Source: an uncultured Tateyamaria sp. (GTDB lineage: Bacteria > Pseudomonadota > Alphaproteobacteria > Rhodobacterales > Rhodobacteraceae). Taken from it: a stretch of DNA of 46,653 nt. The stretch covers positions 1-46,653 of the forward strand of contig CAJQRC010000022.1 of NCBI GenBank assembly GCA_905480645.1. The letters run 5' to 3'. A program made the position numbers and the translations under genes. This document shows, piece after piece, positions 46,650-46,653 of the stretch (positions are counted from its first letter, which is position 1; each line of letters begins with the position of its first letter). The notes below the pieces were generated by a model. It was not told the DNA's origin and made no database searches. It was given only the letters and a program-made list of their open reading frames with translations.

Positions 46650-46653
46650 AAAA

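Noticed and set aside
1-46653. Mobile elements, prophage genes or CRISPR arrays
   Set aside because: No transposase, integrase, phage structural gene, or regularly spaced direct repeats were seen on either strand.

Overview
The window reads as a chromosomal segment of an AT-leaning alphaproteobacterium. The lineage evidence is gcrA (the CcrM-linked cell-cycle regulator), a DUF1489 gene, the overlapping hisS-hisZ-hisG operon, and a B12-dependent ribonucleotide reductase as the only one seen. Many methylated-amine and one-carbon enzymes, a DmdA-like aminomethyltransferase, an MttB-family methyltransferase and moderate-to-low GC suggest a marine heterotroph of the SAR116/roseobacter kind. That last placement is inference. 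There are no phage genes, insertion sequences, CRISPR arrays or rRNA genes. One tRNA gene (Gln, UUG) is present.

Layout. 1-431: left edge with only a doubtful coding relic. 432-4749 (minus): an FbpABC/AfuABC-type ABC importer in the order binding protein, double permease, ATPase. 5285-12084 (plus): two tightly overlapping three-gene blocks, which are the most unusual part of the window. The first holds a ThDP-dependent lyase/synthase, a 5-hydroxyisourate-hydrolase-like protein and a GcvT/DmdA-like demethylase. The second holds an MttB-family methyltransferase, a ketopantoate-reductase-like dehydrogenase and a fumarylacetoacetate-hydrolase-fold enzyme. Together they look like a catabolic route for an unidentified methylated compound. 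12184-12258 is tRNA-Gln, followed by a quinone-oxidoreductase-like MDR enzyme and a secreted SH3 protein on the minus strand.

14434-23094: a D-2-hydroxyacid dehydrogenase, gamma-glutamyltransferase, a GlcD/D-lactate-dehydrogenase-type flavoprotein and an 833-residue dimethylglycine/sarcosine-dehydrogenase-type fusion. Convergent to these are a DUF938 methyltransferase and a DAO-type oxidase. 23274-28177 (minus): a complete BMP-type nucleoside/purine ABC importer closed by a strong terminator.

28417-46649: largely housekeeping. It holds dnaE, one heavily decayed lipoprotein gene, slyX, hisS-hisZ-hisG, DUF1489 and nrdJ. Then come a copper module (copA and cueR behind a 19-bp-spacer MerR-type promoter that appears leaderless), gcrA, a DMT exporter, and argD-argF.

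Functional theme: uptake systems for small organic nutrients sit beside oxidative demethylation and one-carbon enzymes. Cobalamin is predicted to be needed by at least nrdJ and probably by the MttB-like enzyme. Start positions were chosen from ribosome-binding sites, overlaps and family length, and differ from the longest frame for several genes.
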